Source: Prevotella sp. UBA4268
GTDB lineage: Bacteria; Bacteroidota; Bacteroidia; Bacteroidales; Bacteroidaceae
DNA length: 45,776 nt
Assembly: GCA_002395135.1 (NCBI GenBank)
Contig: DGWC01000015.1
Coordinates: 1 to 45,776, forward strand
Direction: 5' to 3'
Numbering within the stretch: position 1 is the first letter of the stretch; the number at the start of each line of letters is the position of its first letter. Position numbers and translations under genes: made by a program. Below are positions 1 through 7,978 of this stretch, piece by piece. Below the pieces are notes generated by a model. That model was not told the DNA's origin, did not search any database, and saw nothing but the letters and a program-made list of their open reading frames with translations.

Positions 1-1455
1 AAGAACCAGCAGATGGACGACCACTACTTCGGCATCATCCCCGACCGTGTGCAGGCATTCATGAAAGACCTGGAAATACAGGCACTCGAACTGGCCATCC
101 CCGTAAAGACACGCCATAACGAGGTGGCCCCCAACCAGTTTGAGTTGGCTCCCATCTACGAGGAGACCAATCTTGCCATCGACCACAACATGCTTCTGAT
201 GTCGCTGATGAAGAAAGTAGCACGCAAACACGGATTCCGCGTGCTGCTCCACGAAAAACCCTTCGACGGCATCAACGGCTCAGGCAAGCACAACAACTGG
301 AGTCTCAGCACCGACAACGGCGTGCTGCTCCATGCGCCCGGCAAGACACCCGAGCAGAACCTGCGCTTTGTCACCTTCATCGTGGAGACGCTGATGGGCG
401 TATACCGCCACAACGGACTGCTCAAGGCGAGCATCATGAGCGCCACCAACGCCCACCGACTGGGAGGCAATGAGGCTCCTCCGGCCATCATCTCCAGTTT
501 CCTGGGCAAGCAGGTGAGCGAACTGCTGGAGCATATAGAGAAAGCCGACAAGGAAGATCTGTTCAGCATGGAGGGCAAACAGAAGATGGAACTCGATATT
601 CCGGAGATTCCCGAACTGCTCATCGACAACACCGACCGCAACCGAACCAGCCCCTTCGCCTTCACCGGCAACCGGTTTGAATTCCGCGCTCCAGGCTCCG
701 AGGGCAACTGTGCCAGCGCCATGATTGCCCTGAACGCAGCCGTGGCCGAGGCTTTGGTTGACTTCAAGAAGCGCGTGGATGCCCTTATCGCCAAGGGACA
801 AGACCAGACCAGCGCCATCATCGACATCATCCGCGAGGACATTCGCACCTGCAAGCCCATCCACTTCGAGGGCAACGGCTACTCCGACGAATGGGTAGAA
901 GAAGCCACGCGCCGCGGTCTCGACGTGGAAAAGTCATGCCCCGTCATCTTCGACCGCTACCTCGATCCCGAGAGCATCAGCATGTTCGAGGGCCTCGGCA
1001 TCATGAACCGCAAGGAACTGGAGGCGCGCAACGAGGTGAAATGGGAAACCTACACCAAGAAGATACAGATAGAAGCACGCGTGCTGGGCGACCTCACGCT
1101 CAACCACATCATCCCCGTGGCCACCCACTATCAGACGCGACTCGCCAAGAACGTGGGAACCATGCGCGAAGTATTCCCTGCCGAAGAGGCCGAGAAACTC
1201 TGTGCGCGCAACATCAAGATCATCCGCGAGATTGCCGGACACACGCAGGCCATCGAAACCATGGTGGAGGAACTGGTCAACGCCCGCAGAATAGCCAACC
1301 GCATAGAGTGCGAGCGCGAGAAGGCCATTGCCTACCACGACACCGTGGAACCGAAGATGAACGAGATCAGATACCACATCGACAAACTCGAACTCACCGT
1401 TGCCGACGAACTGTGGACGCTGCCCAAATACCGCGAACTGCTGTTCATCAGATAA
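1..1455 (+). CDS. glnN: Glutamine synthetase type III, C-terminal part (5' end outside window)
   Basis: This makes glutamine from glutamate and ammonia with ATP in the cytoplasm. The frame is open from base 1 and ends at TAA 1453-1455, giving the last 484 residues of a family usually a little over 700 long, so the gene begins upstream. Visible hallmarks of the catalytic half are NEVAPNQFELAPIYEETN, the ATP/glutamate-site stretch NGSGKHNNWSLSTD, the NRTSPFAFTGNRFEFRAPGS strand, and the long helical C-terminal extension (ARNIKIIREIAGHTQAIETM) that separates type III from type I and II enzymes. Type III is the common form in Bacteroidales. The gene is followed by a strong hairpin at 1526-1570, so it appears to end its transcript. 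Family assignment is firm; the symbol follows usage for type III enzymes in Bacteroides. Confidence 0.96.
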   Translation, partial: KNQQMDDHYFGIIPDRVQAFMKDLEIQALELAIPVKTRHNEVAPNQFELAPIYEETNLAIDHNMLLMSLMKKVARKHGFRVLLHEKPFDGINGSGKHNNWSLSTDNGVLLHAPGKTPEQNLRFVTFIVETLMGVYRHNGLLKASIMSATNAHRLGGNEAPPAIISSFLGKQVSELLEHIEKADKEDLFSMEGKQKMELDIPEIPELLIDNTDRNRTSPFAFTGNRFEFRAPGSEGNCASAMIALNAAVAEALVDFKKRVDALIAKGQDQTSAIIDIIREDIRTCKPIHFEGNGYSDEWVEEATRRGLDVEKSCPVIFDRYLDPESISMFEGLGIMNRKELEARNEVKWETYTKKIQIEARVLGDLTLNHIIPVATHYQTRLAKNVGTMREVFPAEEAEKLCARNIKIIREIAGHTQAIETMVEELVNARRIANRIECEREKAIAYHDTVEPKMNEIRYHIDKLELTVADELWTLPKYRELLFIR

Positions 1456-1525
1456 CGCTTTAGCCGCACCGTCGCAATGGATTTTCCCTGATGACACCTT
1501 GCCGACAAGACAGTTTAAAGCACCA

Positions 1526-1570
1526 ACAAGAAGGCCGCTGTTTCCTGATTGGAGACAGCGGCCTTCTTGT
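1526..1570 (+). terminator. Hairpin terminator after glutamine synthetase
   Basis: A perfect 16-bp inverted repeat, ACAAGAAGGCCGCTGT at 1526-1541 and its complement at 1555-1570, encloses a 13-base loop. It sits 70 bp past the stop codon. There is no long T tract, so it may work as a hairpin or RNA-stability element. From here to the promoter at 1783 I see nothing else that can be supported. Confidence 0.75.
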
Positions 1571-1782
1571 CGGTACCAATATATTATATGTCCACTGCTG
1601 TTACACAGAAAAACTCCCTGCGCACACTCTCCCCCACTTGCCGCCCGCACCAGCAGGCACAAAGACCCCAACGGCACATGCCGACAGCACTAAAACCACA
1701 AAGCAACAGAAACAAAATGACAAAAAGCGCATGTTTTTACATAACATTTGTTAATAAATAGCCGATTTTTAAAACAATATGC

Positions 1783-1790
1783 TAACTTTG
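1783..1790 (+). promoter_or_regulatory. Bacteroidetes -7 box (TAACTTTG) of the PLP-lyase gene
   Basis: TAACTTTG matches the TAnnTTTG consensus. It lies 45 bp before the ATG at 1835. It also falls inside the upstream extension of the open frame, which argues against the earlier ATG at 1748. The -33 region is weak. Confidence 0.65.
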
Positions 1791-1834
1791 CACTTAACTT
1801 CGTATCACTTATAATTAATATAGAGAGAATAATA

Positions 1835-3286
1835 ATGCCAACAGTAAAATTCTACAAACCAGAAGAGCAGGTCCCCTTGGAAATGCACAAAGTGCGTGTG
1901 GTCCAGAAACTGTACCTGCTGCCAGTGGAAGAACGCCTCAAGAAAATAGAAGAGGCCGGTAACAACACTTTCCTTCTCCAGAACAAAGACATCTTCCTGG
2001 ACATGATTACCGATTCGGGAGTGAATGCCATGAGCGACAACCAGGTGGCAAGCCAACTCATCGCCGACGACTCCTACGCCGGTTCTGAAACCTGCAACCG
2101 TCTGGTAAAAGCCATCCAGGAAGTGTTTGGAACCAAGTATTTCCTTCCGGCACACCAGGGAAGAGCCTGTGAGAACATCCTTGCCGAAACATTTGTCAAG
2201 CCCGGCATGGTCACCCTGATGAACTTTCACTTTACCACTACGAAGGCGCACATCACGCGTCTCGGCGGCAGCGTCATCGAACTGATTACGCCAAAAGGAC
2301 TTGAGCCCCAGAACGACGAACCGTTCAAGGGAAACTTCGACCTGGACCGTCTGCGCGAAGAGATTGAGAAAGCAGGCCCCAAGAACGTTGCCTTTGTGCG
2401 AATAGAGGCAGGAACAAACCTTATCGGCGGCCAGCCTGTAGCCATGGACAACATGCTCGAAGTGGCCAAGATCTGCAAGGAATATGGCGTATTGAGCGTG
2501 CTCGATGCCTCTCTGCTTCAAGACAACATGTATTTCATCAAGACCCGCGATCCGAAATACAAAGACATGGACACCAAACGCCTCTATCACATGCTGGCCG
2601 AGGCGTGCGACATCGTCTACTGGAGCGCCCGCAAATTAGGATTCAGTCGCGGAGGATGCATCGTGACCAACAACGAAGACCTCTATCTGCAGATGAAATC
2701 ATTCGTACCGCTCTTCGAGGGATTCCTCACATACGGAGGCATGGAGGTGCGTTCCATGGAGGCTGCAGCCGTGGGTCTCATTGAGAGTCTCGACATGGAA
2801 TACATCAACCAAGGCCCCATCTTCATTGAATACATGGTGAACGAACTCGACAAAGCAGGAGTTCCCGTTATCAAACCGGCAGGAGGACTGGGCTGCCACC
2901 TGAACGCATCAGAGATTATCCCACACATCCCCCACAACCAATATCCCGCCGGCGCGCTCGGAGCCGCCCTGTATATAGCAGGAGGCATCCGCGGCATGGA
3001 GCGTGGAACGCTGTCAGAACAGCGCGAACCCGACGGCACGGAGCGCTATGCCGAGTTGGAACTGCTCCGCCTGGCCTGCCCGCGCCGCGTGTTCACACTC
3101 TCGCAAATCAAGTATTGCATCGACCGTGTCACCTGGCTCTACGAGAACAGGCACCTCATCGGCGGTCTCGACTTCTACGAAGAGCCCAGCGTGCTGCGAT
3201 TCTTCTTTGGGCGACTGCGCCCCATCGGAGACTGGCAGGAAAGGCTCGCCCGCAAATTCCGCGAAGACTTCGGCGACTCCCTGTAA
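1835..3286 (+). CDS. Tryptophanase/tyrosine phenol-lyase family PLP enzyme, TPL-like at specificity positions
   Basis: A 483-residue fold-type I PLP beta-eliminating lyase, by family cleaving an aromatic amino acid to indole or phenol plus pyruvate and ammonia. Aligned by eye with Citrobacter TPL, numbering is shifted by about ten: Y81 (TPL Y71), F133-T134 (F123-T124), D224 (D214), PLP-lysine K267 in SARKLGF (K257), R390 in the MERG motif (R381) and F456 in VLRFF (F448). T124, R381 and F448 are the positions reported to separate TPL from tryptophanase, which has Asp, Ile and His there; all three are TPL-like. The PLP-contacting arginine (TPL R217, TnaA R226) is Leu227 here, and the residue before K267 is Arg instead of Lys. 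Automatic annotation would probably say tryptophanase. The start at 1835 follows the -7 box at 1783. Substrate is unproven; a non-canonical lyase is possible. Confidence 0.85.
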   Translation: MPTVKFYKPEEQVPLEMHKVRVVQKLYLLPVEERLKKIEEAGNNTFLLQNKDIFLDMITDSGVNAMSDNQVASQLIADDSYAGSETCNRLVKAIQEVFGTKYFLPAHQGRACENILAETFVKPGMVTLMNFHFTTTKAHITRLGGSVIELITPKGLEPQNDEPFKGNFDLDRLREEIEKAGPKNVAFVRIEAGTNLIGGQPVAMDNMLEVAKICKEYGVLSVLDASLLQDNMYFIKTRDPKYKDMDTKRLYHMLAEACDIVYWSARKLGFSRGGCIVTNNEDLYLQMKSFVPLFEGFLTYGGMEVRSMEAAAVGLIESLDMEYINQGPIFIEYMVNELDKAGVPVIKPAGGLGCHLNASEIIPHIPHNQYPAGALGAALYIAGGIRGMERGTLSEQREPDGTERYAELELLRLACPRRVFTLSQIKYCIDRVTWLYENRHLIGGLDFYEEPSVLRFFFGRLRPIGDWQERLARKFREDFGDSL

Positions 3287-3322
3287 TCCGCACGCGACCC
3301 CTTCGGCCGCCCTTCTTACTGC

Positions 3323-3369
3323 ATCCACTCCGCGAAACATCCTCACGCAGAGGACTTCGCGGAGTGGAT
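3323..3369 (+). terminator. Hairpin terminator after the PLP-lyase gene
   Basis: A 14-bp perfect inverted repeat, ATCCACTCCGCGAA at 3323-3336 and its complement at 3356-3369, contains a smaller TCCTC/GAGGA hairpin in its loop. It starts 37 bp after the stop codon. Confidence 0.7.
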
Positions 3370-3451
3370 TCCTTATCACCACAGCACGGTGGGTTTTATT
3401 AAGTATTCTTAATTATTGAGCCGCCCCTTCCTCTTTCTTGATTTATTATCG

Positions 3452-3459
3452 TATTTTTG
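3452..3459 (+). promoter_or_regulatory. -7 box (TATTTTTG) of the glucuronidase gene
   Basis: TATTTTTG fits TAnnTTTG and lies 19 bp before the ATG at 3479, giving a very short leader. No clear -33 TTTG is seen at the usual spacing. Confidence 0.6.
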
Positions 3460-3478
3460 CAAAAAATAATACAAACCC

Positions 3479-5281
3479 ATGAAAAGAATTCCATTCCTCA
3501 TTGCAGCCATCCTGCTGCTGGCCACCACCGTGCAGGCAGCCAACATCCTGCACAATGCCTACGGAAGAAAGACCATTTCGCTCAACGGCGACTGGCAAAC
3601 CATCGTAGACCCCTATGATGCCGGCTACTACGACTACCGCATGAACGAGTCGGCCAACGGCTATTTCAAGAACAGGAAGCCCGCATCGGCTGCCGACCAC
3701 GTGGAATATGATTTCTCCGACAAGGAAACACTGCGCGTGCCGGGCGACTGGAACACGCAGCGGCCGCAACTCTTCTTCTACGAGGGTTCGGTGTGGTATA
3801 AGAAAGACTTTGAATACAACCTCAAGAAAGAGCGCATTCTCTATCTCTATTTCGCCGCCTCCAACTATCAGACCGAAGTATATCTCAACGGCGAGAAACT
3901 GGGCATGCACATCGGCGGATTCACACCCTTCTTCTTCGACATCACCGACAAGGTGAAGAAAGGCAGAAACACCGTCATCGTGCGCGTGAATAATGAGAGG
4001 AAGCCCGAGGGCGTGCCCACCATGAACAGCGACTGGTGGAACTACGGCGGACTGACGCGCGACGTGATGCTCGTGGAAACACCCATGTGCTATGTTGACG
4101 ACTACGAAATACGCATGCCCAAGGAAAACTACGACCAGGTGCTGCTGCGCGTGAAACTGAACCTGCCCGTGAGCGGGGTGAAAGTGGAAGTGAAGATTCC
4201 CAACCTGAAACTCACGGAGAAACTGATAACCGACGAAACGGGATTCGCCGAGAAAATCATCAGCAAGACTCCCGACCTCTGGTCGCCAGAACATCCCCAC
4301 CTCTACGACGTGGAAATCAAGTGCGAAGGCGAGAAAATCACCGACCAGATTGGATTCCGCCACATAGAAGCACGCGGACGGCAGGTGTTCCTCAACGGCA
4401 AGCCCATCTTCCTGAAAGGCGTATCCGTTCACGAAGAAGCCCCCTACCGCACCGGACGATGCGCAACCGAGAAAGACGACAGCACGCTCATCTCGTGGGC
4501 GCGCTTCATCGGATGCAACTTCCTCAGGCTGGCCCACTATCCCCACAACGAGCAGATGGTGCGCATGGCCGAGCGAATGGGACTGCTGCTATGGAGCGAG
4601 ATACCCGTCTACTGGACCATTCACTGGGACGATGCCAACACCTTCGCCAATGCCGTCAGACAACTGAACGAGAATATCAACCGCGACCACAACCGCTGCT
4701 CCATCATTGTATGGAGCCTGGCCAACGAAACACCGCGCAGCGAAGCCCGCGACCGGTTCCTCACCGGGCTGGTCAACCAAGTGCGGCAGCGCGATGACGA
4801 GCGCCTCGTCAGCATGGCCATGGAGGTAGAAACGAAAGACAACGTCAGCACCATCAACGACAACCTGAGCCAAATGGTAGACATCATCAGTTTCAACTGC
4901 TATCTGGGATGGTATGGCGGCACACCGGCCGACTGCGATGTCCGCCAGTGGAAACTGCCTAAGCACAAGCCCTTCTTCGTGAGCGAGTTCGGAGCTGGAG
5001 CCGTGGCAGGACGATTCGGCGAGAAGACCGAGAAATGGACCGAGGAATATCAGGCTGAAGTATACCGCCGCACGCTGGCCATGTACGACCGTCTGCCCGG
5101 TTTCGTGGGCTGCTCGCCCTGGATTCTGATGGACTTCCGCTCGCCGCGTCGCCATAACCACGACACGCAGAATTTCTTCAACCGCAAAGGTCTCGTCTCA
5201 GAAACGGGCCAGACCAAGCAGGCCTTCTACGTGCTGCAAAACTATTACAAGTACAAAGGGCGCGACACCAAGAAGAAATAA
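3479..5281 (+). CDS. Secreted GH2 beta-glucuronidase
   Basis: A 600-residue glycoside hydrolase family 2 enzyme with a signal peptide (MKRIPFLIAAILLLATTVQA). Domain order is jelly-roll sugar-binding domain (about 25-195), Ig-like domain (about 200-290) and TIM barrel (about 295-590). The acid/base is Glu417 in SLANETP and the nucleophile Glu503 in VSEFGAGA. Near the C-terminus, Asn568-Arg-Lys570 (FFNRKGL) matches the N-x-K motif that binds the carboxylate of glucuronate in gut beta-glucuronidases, which supports glucuronidase over galactosidase. It should release terminal glucuronic acid in the periplasm or at the cell surface. It appears monocistronic, with its own -7 box and hairpins downstream. 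It complements the GH51, GH105 and DUF2264 enzymes elsewhere in the window. Confidence 0.9.
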   Translation: MKRIPFLIAAILLLATTVQAANILHNAYGRKTISLNGDWQTIVDPYDAGYYDYRMNESANGYFKNRKPASAADHVEYDFSDKETLRVPGDWNTQRPQLFFYEGSVWYKKDFEYNLKKERILYLYFAASNYQTEVYLNGEKLGMHIGGFTPFFFDITDKVKKGRNTVIVRVNNERKPEGVPTMNSDWWNYGGLTRDVMLVETPMCYVDDYEIRMPKENYDQVLLRVKLNLPVSGVKVEVKIPNLKLTEKLITDETGFAEKIISKTPDLWSPEHPHLYDVEIKCEGEKITDQIGFRHIEARGRQVFLNGKPIFLKGVSVHEEAPYRTGRCATEKDDSTLISWARFIGCNFLRLAHYPHNEQMVRMAERMGLLLWSEIPVYWTIHWDDANTFANAVRQLNENINRDHNRCSIIVWSLANETPRSEARDRFLTGLVNQVRQRDDERLVSMAMEVETKDNVSTINDNLSQMVDIISFNCYLGWYGGTPADCDVRQWKLPKHKPFFVSEFGAGAVAGRFGEKTEKWTEEYQAEVYRRTLAMYDRLPGFVGCSPWILMDFRSPRRHNHDTQNFFNRKGLVSETGQTKQAFYVLQNYYKYKGRDTKKK

Positions 5282-5322
5282 ACCGCTCGCCACGGCAGCG
5301 AAATGCCGGAAAACAACCACAG

Positions 5323-5358
5323 AAGAGCCGCTTTGGAATTCCCGAAGTGGCTCTTTCG
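5323..5358 (+). terminator. Hairpin terminator after the glucuronidase
   Basis: An 11-bp stem, AAGAGCCGCTT pairing with AAGTGGCTCTT with one G-T wobble, is followed by TTTCG. The same AAGAGCC/GGCTCTT arms recur in the hairpin at 25567-25601. Confidence 0.7.
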
Positions 5359-5400
5359 TCGCTCCAAAGCAATGCCTTGCCTCAGCAAATCCATAAGTTT

Positions 5401-5498
5401 TGAAAAGTAAATTAATTTAATTTGCTGAGTAAATTAATTTAATTTGAAAAGTAAATCAACTTAATTTGCACGGTAAATTAATTTAATTTGCTGAAGCA
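5401..5498 (+). repeat. 98-bp dispersed element, copy 1: four 15-bp palindromes on a 22-bp period
   Basis: Four units begin at 5409, 5431, 5453 and 5475, exactly 22 bp apart. Units 1, 2 and 4 are the perfect odd palindrome AAATTAATTTAATTT; unit 3 is AAATCAACTTAATTT. They are separated by 7-base spacers of the form GnnnnGT (GAAAAGT, GCTGAGT, GAAAAGT, GCACGGT), with GCTGAAG at the end. The whole 98 bp aligns without gaps, inverted, to 16141-16238 with 87 identities. It lies between the ends of two convergent genes, between two hairpins, and carries stop codons in every frame. I do not recognise it as a named repeat family. Confidence 0.9.
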
Positions 5499-5554
5499 AA
5501 GTGCCACTTTCGCCGCTCCAAAGCATCGGTATGGGGCAGCGAAAGTGGCACTTT
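5498..5554. terminator. Long hairpin between convergent genes
   Basis: A perfect 16-bp stem, AAAGTGCCACTTTCGC at 5498-5513 with its complement at 5539-5554, encloses a 25-base loop. It can serve the plus-strand glucuronidase and, about 100 bp past its stop, the minus-strand arabinofuranosidase. It directly abuts the 22-bp-period element. Confidence 0.7.
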
Positions 5555-5654
5555 AATAGTGACCCTCCATTGAGAAGGTGGCGTTGGGGCTCATCCTTGA
5601 GCAGAGAGGCGCATGGCTTTCGGCCCCCGCCTTGGCTCATTGCGGGCCAACAAG

Positions 5655-7601
5655 TCAGAACCTAAACAGGCTGAAGGTCTTGGCGGGGATGGTGGTGCGC
5701 AGCACATTGCCGTCGGCCTGCACGCTGCCCTCTGTGGGCACCACGTTGTCTTTCTGCTCAATAGTGTTGGCAGCGTCCGGGCGGTCGGCGTGCAGCGAAG
5801 TGACGGTTCCTGCGCCCAGCACTTTCACACCCTTCAGGGTGACGGCCACGGGCTGCGGCTCGCTGGAGGTGTTCACTATTTTCAGCACATAGCCGTTGGC
5901 GGGTTTGTCGTAGACGGCCGACACGAACAGCGGTCCCTGGCTGCCTTCCACCTTCAGCACGTGGGTTCCCTTGTTGCAGGCAAACATCTGCTGCACGTAG
6001 TAGTTGGGAGTGCGCACGGTGGTGAGATTGTCCATCCAGATAAGGTCGGGGCGCCACTGCCACCCCTCCACATGGGCAAAGAGCGGGGCGTAGGTGGCCA
6101 TATAGACCACGTCGGCGTTGCGCTCCAGTCCGGTCATCAGGGCAGCCTCTGAGAGGGCAGCATCGAAAACGTTCTTTGCGGTGGGGAAGTCGGCGGCGTG
6201 CTCTTTCACGTGGCAGGCATATTCTCCGGCAAACACCTTCGGACCCTTGCGGTCGTAAGAGTCATAGCGGGTGGCGTTCTCCAGGAACCAGTCTTGGTTG
6301 CGATAGTAGTGTTCGTCCACCAAGTCCACCTTCAGCCGGCGCATCTGCTCCCATCCGTAGGTGAACTGCTTGCCGTCGTTGTCGTCGGGCGACGGTCCGG
6401 CGCTTCCCACAATCTTCACTTTCGGGTATTTGGCGCGGATGGCACTGACAAACTTCTCCAGCCGCTCGGGATACATAGGTCCCCACTGCTCGTTGCCAAT
6501 GCCGATGTATTCCAGATTGAACGGCTCGGGATGGCCCATGCTGGCACGCAGGCCGCCCCACTTGGTGTCAGTCGCTCCGTTGGCAAATTCTATCAGGTCG
6601 AGCGCATCGTCGATATAAGGTTGCAGGTCGCCGACGGCCACATGGGCATGCGGATCGTCGTCGCTGTTCTGGTATTGGCACGACAGTCCCACACTGAGTA
6701 TCGGCAGCGGGGCTGCTCCGATTTCCTCCGACAGCAGGAAAAACTCATAGAAGCCCAGTCCGTAGGTCTGGTAATAGTTAGGAAACAGGCGGTGGGCAAA
6801 GGTATAGTTCCAGCGGTTTTCGTTGAGCGGCCGGTCCTCTGCCGGTCCCACGCTGTTTTTCCATTGATAGCGCGTGGCCAGTTCGGTGCCTTCCACGATG
6901 CAGCCGCCGGGGAAACGGAAGATGCCGGGGTGCAGGTCTTTCAGGTCTTTCACCAGGTCGGCGCGCAGCAGTCCCTTCCAACTGTCTTGCGGGAAGAGGC
7001 TCACATGATCCAGATGGACACCGTTTTTCCCCTCCAGGAAGATGCGCAGGCCGCCCTTGGCATCGGTGACGGGCGACTCCAGCGTGGCGGTGTATTTCGT
7101 CCATTTGCGCCCCTTGATGTCGATGCGCTGTTTGTTCATCACGTCGTTCTTGTGGGAAATCAACTCCACGCGTATCCGGGCATCCCCGTCGCCGCTGGTT
7201 CGCGCCCACACCGTGAAGTTGTATTTCATGCCTGCCTTCAGTCCCATGCCGAAGAATCCGTGGTTTTCCAGTCCGGTGTGCTTTTCGCGATGGCCGCTGT
7301 AGGCGAGCACAGCGTAGTGGGGATTGCGGCTGAAGGCAGCATCGGCCTTGTCGATGGTCACGTTGCCGAAGGCGTTCCACCCCATCAGTTGCTGCGGAAA
7401 CTCAAACGAGCGGTTCTGCACCATTTCGGCATAGAGTCCGCCGTCGGCTCCAAAGTTGATGTCCTCGAAGAAGATGCCATACATGGTGGGCTGTATCGGC
7501 GCCCCCGGCTTCTTCGCGTTCACTGTGAATGTCTGCTGTGCATACAGCATGGTGCCGGCCATTGCCAGCACCACGGCCGTGAAAAGTCTGATTGCCTTCA
7601 T
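5655..7601 (-). CDS. Secreted GH51 alpha-L-arabinofuranosidase
   Basis: A 648-residue enzyme releasing terminal alpha-L-arabinofuranose from arabinan, arabinoxylan or arabinogalactan. The order is signal peptide (MKAIRLFTAVVLAMAGTMLYAQ), YGIFFEDINFGADGGLYAEM at the start of the GH51 family region, a carbohydrate-binding-like beta domain (about 85-200), a TIM barrel, and a C-terminal beta domain ending FSLFRF. Glu371 in GIGNEQWG is the acid/base and Glu460 in FAGEYACH the probable nucleophile. The open frame extends upstream to 7772, but a perfect TTTG-N19-TATCTTTG promoter lies inside that extension (7681-7651), so translation must start at 7631, 7607 or 7601. I chose 7601 because it places the signal peptide at the N-terminus. 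The gene is convergent with the glucuronidase and divergent from the LRR cluster. Confidence 0.92.
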   Translation of the reverse strand: MKAIRLFTAVVLAMAGTMLYAQQTFTVNAKKPGAPIQPTMYGIFFEDINFGADGGLYAEMVQNRSFEFPQQLMGWNAFGNVTIDKADAAFSRNPHYAVLAYSGHREKHTGLENHGFFGMGLKAGMKYNFTVWARTSGDGDARIRVELISHKNDVMNKQRIDIKGRKWTKYTATLESPVTDAKGGLRIFLEGKNGVHLDHVSLFPQDSWKGLLRADLVKDLKDLHPGIFRFPGGCIVEGTELATRYQWKNSVGPAEDRPLNENRWNYTFAHRLFPNYYQTYGLGFYEFFLLSEEIGAAPLPILSVGLSCQYQNSDDDPHAHVAVGDLQPYIDDALDLIEFANGATDTKWGGLRASMGHPEPFNLEYIGIGNEQWGPMYPERLEKFVSAIRAKYPKVKIVGSAGPSPDDNDGKQFTYGWEQMRRLKVDLVDEHYYRNQDWFLENATRYDSYDRKGPKVFAGEYACHVKEHAADFPTAKNVFDAALSEAALMTGLERNADVVYMATYAPLFAHVEGWQWRPDLIWMDNLTTVRTPNYYVQQMFACNKGTHVLKVEGSQGPLFVSAVYDKPANGYVLKIVNTSSEPQPVAVTLKGVKVLGAGTVTSLHADRPDAANTIEQKDNVVPTEGSVQADGNVLRTTIPAKTFSLFRF

Positions 7602-7650
7602 ATACATATTTTCTTTTTCTGTTGTTTCCATAGGTTGCTTATTGATGCCA

Positions 7651-7681
7651 CAAAGATAAACAATCTTTTTCATTCTGCAAA
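7651..7681 (-). promoter_or_regulatory. Complete Bacteroidetes promoter of the GH51 gene
   Basis: On the minus strand TTTG (7681-7678), 19 bases, then TATCTTTG (7658-7651) match the -33/-7 consensus perfectly. The promoter decides the start, since any ATG upstream of about 7645 would not be transcribed from it. Confidence 0.8.
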
Positions 7682-7801
7682 GAATCGTCTGCGAAAAACA
7701 TCTGTCCGCAGCCATTCGCGCCTCTTCTCCGACGGGTGCTTTCACTTCTTTTTTCTTCGCTTTCTTTGACAACTCTCACTGCGAAGGCTCCTTATTTCTG
7801 A

Positions 7802-7867
7802 TGATACCGAAATGTGTTAAAAATCTTAAAACAGGGAACATCCTTCACCCCGTGTGAAACATTGTCA
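7802..7867 (+). promoter_or_regulatory. Putative activator site shared with the susC promoter (copy A)
   Basis: In order: TGATAC (7802), TGTTAAAAA (7815), TAAAA, GGGA and GTGAAACATTGTCA (7854-7867). The same blocks occur in the same order at 16511-16575. In both copies exactly 34 bases separate the last block from the TAnnTTTG box. Conservation in sequence and spacing upstream of unrelated genes suggests a common transcription factor. The regulator is unknown; the TPR/AraC protein at 14297 is a nearby candidate. Confidence 0.65.
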
Positions 7868-7901
7868 CCCCTTTTAATAACACGCGTACACGGATATTCT
7901 G

Positions 7902-7909
7902 TATATTTG
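7902..7909 (+). promoter_or_regulatory. -7 box (TATATTTG) of the LRR/C10 cluster
   Basis: TATATTTG matches TAnnTTTG and is followed by an A/T-rich leader of about 65 bases before the ATG at 7979. The -33 element is poor, consistent with dependence on an activator bound at 7802-7867. Confidence 0.7.
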
Positions 7910-7978
7910 CATCGATTTGTTACTAAATAACCAAAATAAACAACAATTTATAAATTACAAACTAAAAAAAAGACGATT

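Noticed and set aside
1748..1834. N-terminal extension of the PLP-lyase from an upstream ATG
   Set aside because: The -7 box at 1783 lies inside it, and the extension is unlike the family's N-terminus.
5401..5498. CRISPR array
   Set aside because: Units are 15-bp palindromes with 7-base, partly repeated spacers and the entire array is copied elsewhere. CRISPR repeats are longer with unique spacers of about 30 bp, and no cas gene is present.
6198..7769. Long open frame on the plus strand opposite the GH51 gene
   Set aside because: The minus-strand frame has full GH51 motifs and a perfect promoter. The opposite frame is rich in His, Val and Leu with no domain, as expected for an antisense shadow of a GC-rich gene.
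7602..7772. N-terminal extension of the GH51 protein (lysine-rich)
   Set aside because: A perfect promoter lies within it, and using it would bury the signal peptide some 60 residues inside the protein.
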